A stretch of DNA of 7,060 bases from assembly GCA_934725745.1 (NCBI GenBank), contig CAKVCH010000030.1, positions 1 to 7,060 of the forward strand, written 5' to 3'. Positions 6,063 to 7,060 of the stretch are shown piece by piece. This stretch comes from an uncultured Clostridia bacterium. GTDB taxonomy: Bacteria > Bacillota > Clostridia > Christensenellales > UBA1242. Both the position numbers and the translations under genes were made by a program. Numbering within the stretch: position 1 is the first letter of the stretch; each line of letters opens with the position of its first letter. Below the pieces are notes generated by a model. That model was not told the origin of the DNA and made no database searches. It saw only the letters and a program-made list of their open reading frames with translations.

Positions 6063-6064
6063 TT

Positions 6065-6093
6065 AAAAATCTTTCCGAAGTGAAAGATTTTTT
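6065..6093 (+). terminator. terminator of the serS operon
   Basis: An 11-bp perfect stem (AAAAATCTTTC at 6065-6075 with GAAAGATTTTT at 6082-6092) and a six-base loop CGAAGT are followed by T and AT-rich DNA. It starts three bases after the stop codon of the nucleotidyltransferase-like gene, so the two-gene transcript should end here. Confidence 0.85.
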
Positions 6094-6094
6094 A

Positions 6095-6354
6095 ATGCTA
6101 TGCAAACTATCGCAACTTAATACTATGCAAAATAATAAGTAGTATTTGAGCAAGTTATTCTTACAGAAATACAATCAAGTGCTATGCAATAATCGTTATA
6201 ATAATCAAGAGATATTCTTTTTAAATTTATAAGAATCACTTTTATAAAATTTATAAAGATAGAGTTTTTTTATAAAAAGGTCAGGTCAGTACTATGCAAA
6301 CTTTTTTTGCCACAAGTACTATGCAAAAATTTAGGAAAAAAAGTACTTTGCAAG
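6095..6354. repeat. six copies of a 12-bp direct repeat, consensus GTACTATGCAAA
   Basis: Copies start at 6095 (ATGCTATGCAAA), 6120 (ATACTATGCAAA), 6179 (GTGCTATGCAAT), 6289 and 6316 (both exact GTACTATGCAAA) and 6343 (GTACTTTGCAAG). All lie on the same strand. The last three are exactly 27 bases apart and the first two 25 apart. The sequences between copies are unrelated and mostly A/T, except that ATGCAAACT occurs after both copy 1 and copy 4. The repeats are too short and irregular for a CRISPR array. They could be protein-binding sites, iterons or a genome-specific intergenic repeat family. Confidence 0.8.
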
Positions 6355-6470
6355 ATTAACTCTTGTTGTGCGGTTTAGATTAAATGGTTTCTTAAAATTA
6401 AAAAATATGTCAAATAAACTGATAGATAATTTGTTGTAGATTTTGACGAATTTTTCATTGAAAATTGAGA

Positions 6471-6585
6471 CACTGTGAGACAGAATAAATTAAAGTTGCA
6501 AACCTATTTTGTGTTAAATTTTGGATGATAAAAGGGCCAGAAATATTTACAAATATAATTGAGTTAAAACGCTGTGAGACAGAAT
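6471..6585 (+). repeat. pair of 16-bp repeats, CNCTGTGAGACAGAAT
   Basis: Copies at 6471-6486 (CACTGTGAGACAGAAT) and 6570-6585 (CGCTGTGAGACAGAAT) differ at one position and are 99 bases apart. Both are preceded by AATTGAG at slightly different distances. CTGT-GAG-ACAG inside the unit is itself a small inverted repeat. The DNA between them is AT-rich with no supported gene. Confidence 0.75.
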
Positions 6586-6600
6586 TTGTAAAAATAAATG

Positions 6601-6672
6601 AGAGATTATTCATTGGAATTCTTGTAGAATTTATCAAAATCTCTAAAATAAAAAAGACAGAAAATTCTGTCT
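6601..6672. other. nested inverted repeats, possible structured RNA or terminator
   Basis: AGAGATT (6601-6607) pairs with AATCTCT (6638-6644) and encloses a smaller hairpin, AATTCT/AGAATT (6617-6622 with 6626-6631). A second hairpin follows, AGACAGA/TCTGTCT (6655-6661 with 6666-6672, loop AAAT). The second hairpin repeats the GACAGAA of the two upstream 16-bp repeats. No strong T-tract follows, so terminator function is uncertain. Confidence 0.45.
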
Positions 6673-6802
6673 AAAATATGAGTGATATACTTTTAATAAA
6701 AAAATACTTAAATTAAAAGCAACTACAAAAGAAATTTCAATTCAACTGAAAAAAAACTTATAAAAAAGCAAAAAATTGTGTTTTTGGCACCATTATACGG
6801 CT

Positions 6803-6836
6803 AACTATTCGTAAAACTATGCTTTTGCGAATAGTT
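6803..6836. other. 14-bp-stem hairpin with loop CTATGC
   Basis: AACTATTCGTAAAA (6803-6816) pairs with TTTTGCGAATAGTT (6823-6836), 13 Watson-Crick pairs and one G/T pair, around a six-base loop CTATGC. The loop equals the core of the 12-bp repeat found at 6095-6354. No T-run follows, so it does not look like a standard terminator. It may be a folded RNA, a cruciform or a protein-binding site. Confidence 0.6.
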
Positions 6837-7060
6837 TATATGAGGCTATTTTGTACAATTTTGTTATATAATGTGATAGAGATTTCTATATGTGTTGGCA
6901 AATAATGTTCCCTACTGTAAAAATCTAGTATATGTTTTTGTTAAAAATTTACTAATTTTCAAGTAGTTATTATAGTTAGAGAGATTTTTATTTAGAAATA
7001 GAGTCCACGCTAGCCATTTTTCTGCAATTTTTAGTGTAAAACCTTACAATTGTTTTATAT

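Larger units (their letters stand above)
6355..7060. other. gene-free AT-rich stretch
   Basis: Apart from the repeats and hairpins listed separately, I see nothing supportable here. Stops are frequent in all frames, and the longest open frame (minus strand, 6455-6637) is AT-driven, has no ribosome binding site and resembles no known family. An isolated TATAAT occurs at 6867-6872 without a suitable -35. The right part (6890-7060) shows neither gene nor clear repeat; whether a gene starts beyond the window cannot be seen. Confidence 0.6.

Noticed and set aside
6095..6354. Repeat array as a CRISPR
   Set aside because: Repeats are 12 bp, imperfect and unevenly spaced, spacers are 15 bp or less in the regular part, and no cas gene is present.
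6455..6637. Minus-strand open frame of about 60 codons
   Set aside because: It has no ribosome binding site, an Ile/Asn/Phe/Ser-rich product typical of random AT-rich DNA, and repeated SVSQ segments that are only the 16-bp repeats read in frame.
6867..6872. TATAAT as a promoter for a right-hand gene
   Set aside because: No -35-like hexamer lies at a suitable distance and no gene starts downstream within the window.

Overview
The window looks like a chromosomal segment from a low-GC member of the Bacillota, probably an uncultured, Clostridia-like lineage. The evidence is the AT-rich intergenic DNA, strong AGGAG-type ribosome binding sites, TTGACA/TATAAT promoters, a Gram-positive type SOS box (CGAAC-N4-GTTTG) and a tRNA with an encoded CCA end. 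The genus cannot be told from this sequence alone. TGA is used as a stop and TGG as Trp, so the genetic code looks standard.

Layout. Positions 1-389 hold no gene but several GC-rich hairpin repeat elements (two direct copies, one inverted, one partial). They are followed by a SipW/Sec11-like signal peptidase with an unusual cytoplasmic tail (390-1577, +). A symmetrical terminator separates this gene from a minus-strand tRNA-Trp (1653-1726), which has its own consensus promoter. lexA (1906-2526, +) follows, with an SOS box overlapping its -35 element, so it should repress itself. lexA converges on a XerC/D/S-type tyrosine recombinase (2697-3770, -), and the two share a bidirectional terminator. 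The recombinase start region is divergent from a serS promoter. serS (3869-5155, +) is followed after 10 bases by a nucleotidyltransferase-fold protein of unknown role (5166-6062, +), and a strong terminator ends this two-gene unit.

The last kilobase (6063-7060) has no convincing gene. It contains six copies of a 12-bp motif (consensus GTACTATGCAAA, the last three at an exact 27-bp pitch), two copies of a CTGTGAGACAGAAT motif 99 bp apart followed by related hairpins, and a 14-bp-stem hairpin whose loop reads CTATGC, the core of the 12-bp repeat.

Most of the window is housekeeping: protein secretion, Trp decoding, DNA-damage control, recombination and serine charging. The least explained parts are the nucleotidyltransferase-like protein, which keeps only part of the usual catalytic triad, the repeat-rich DNA after it, and the hairpin elements at the left end. 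I see no complete defence system, CRISPR array or mobile element, and no proof that the repeats and the nucleotidyltransferase-like gene work together.
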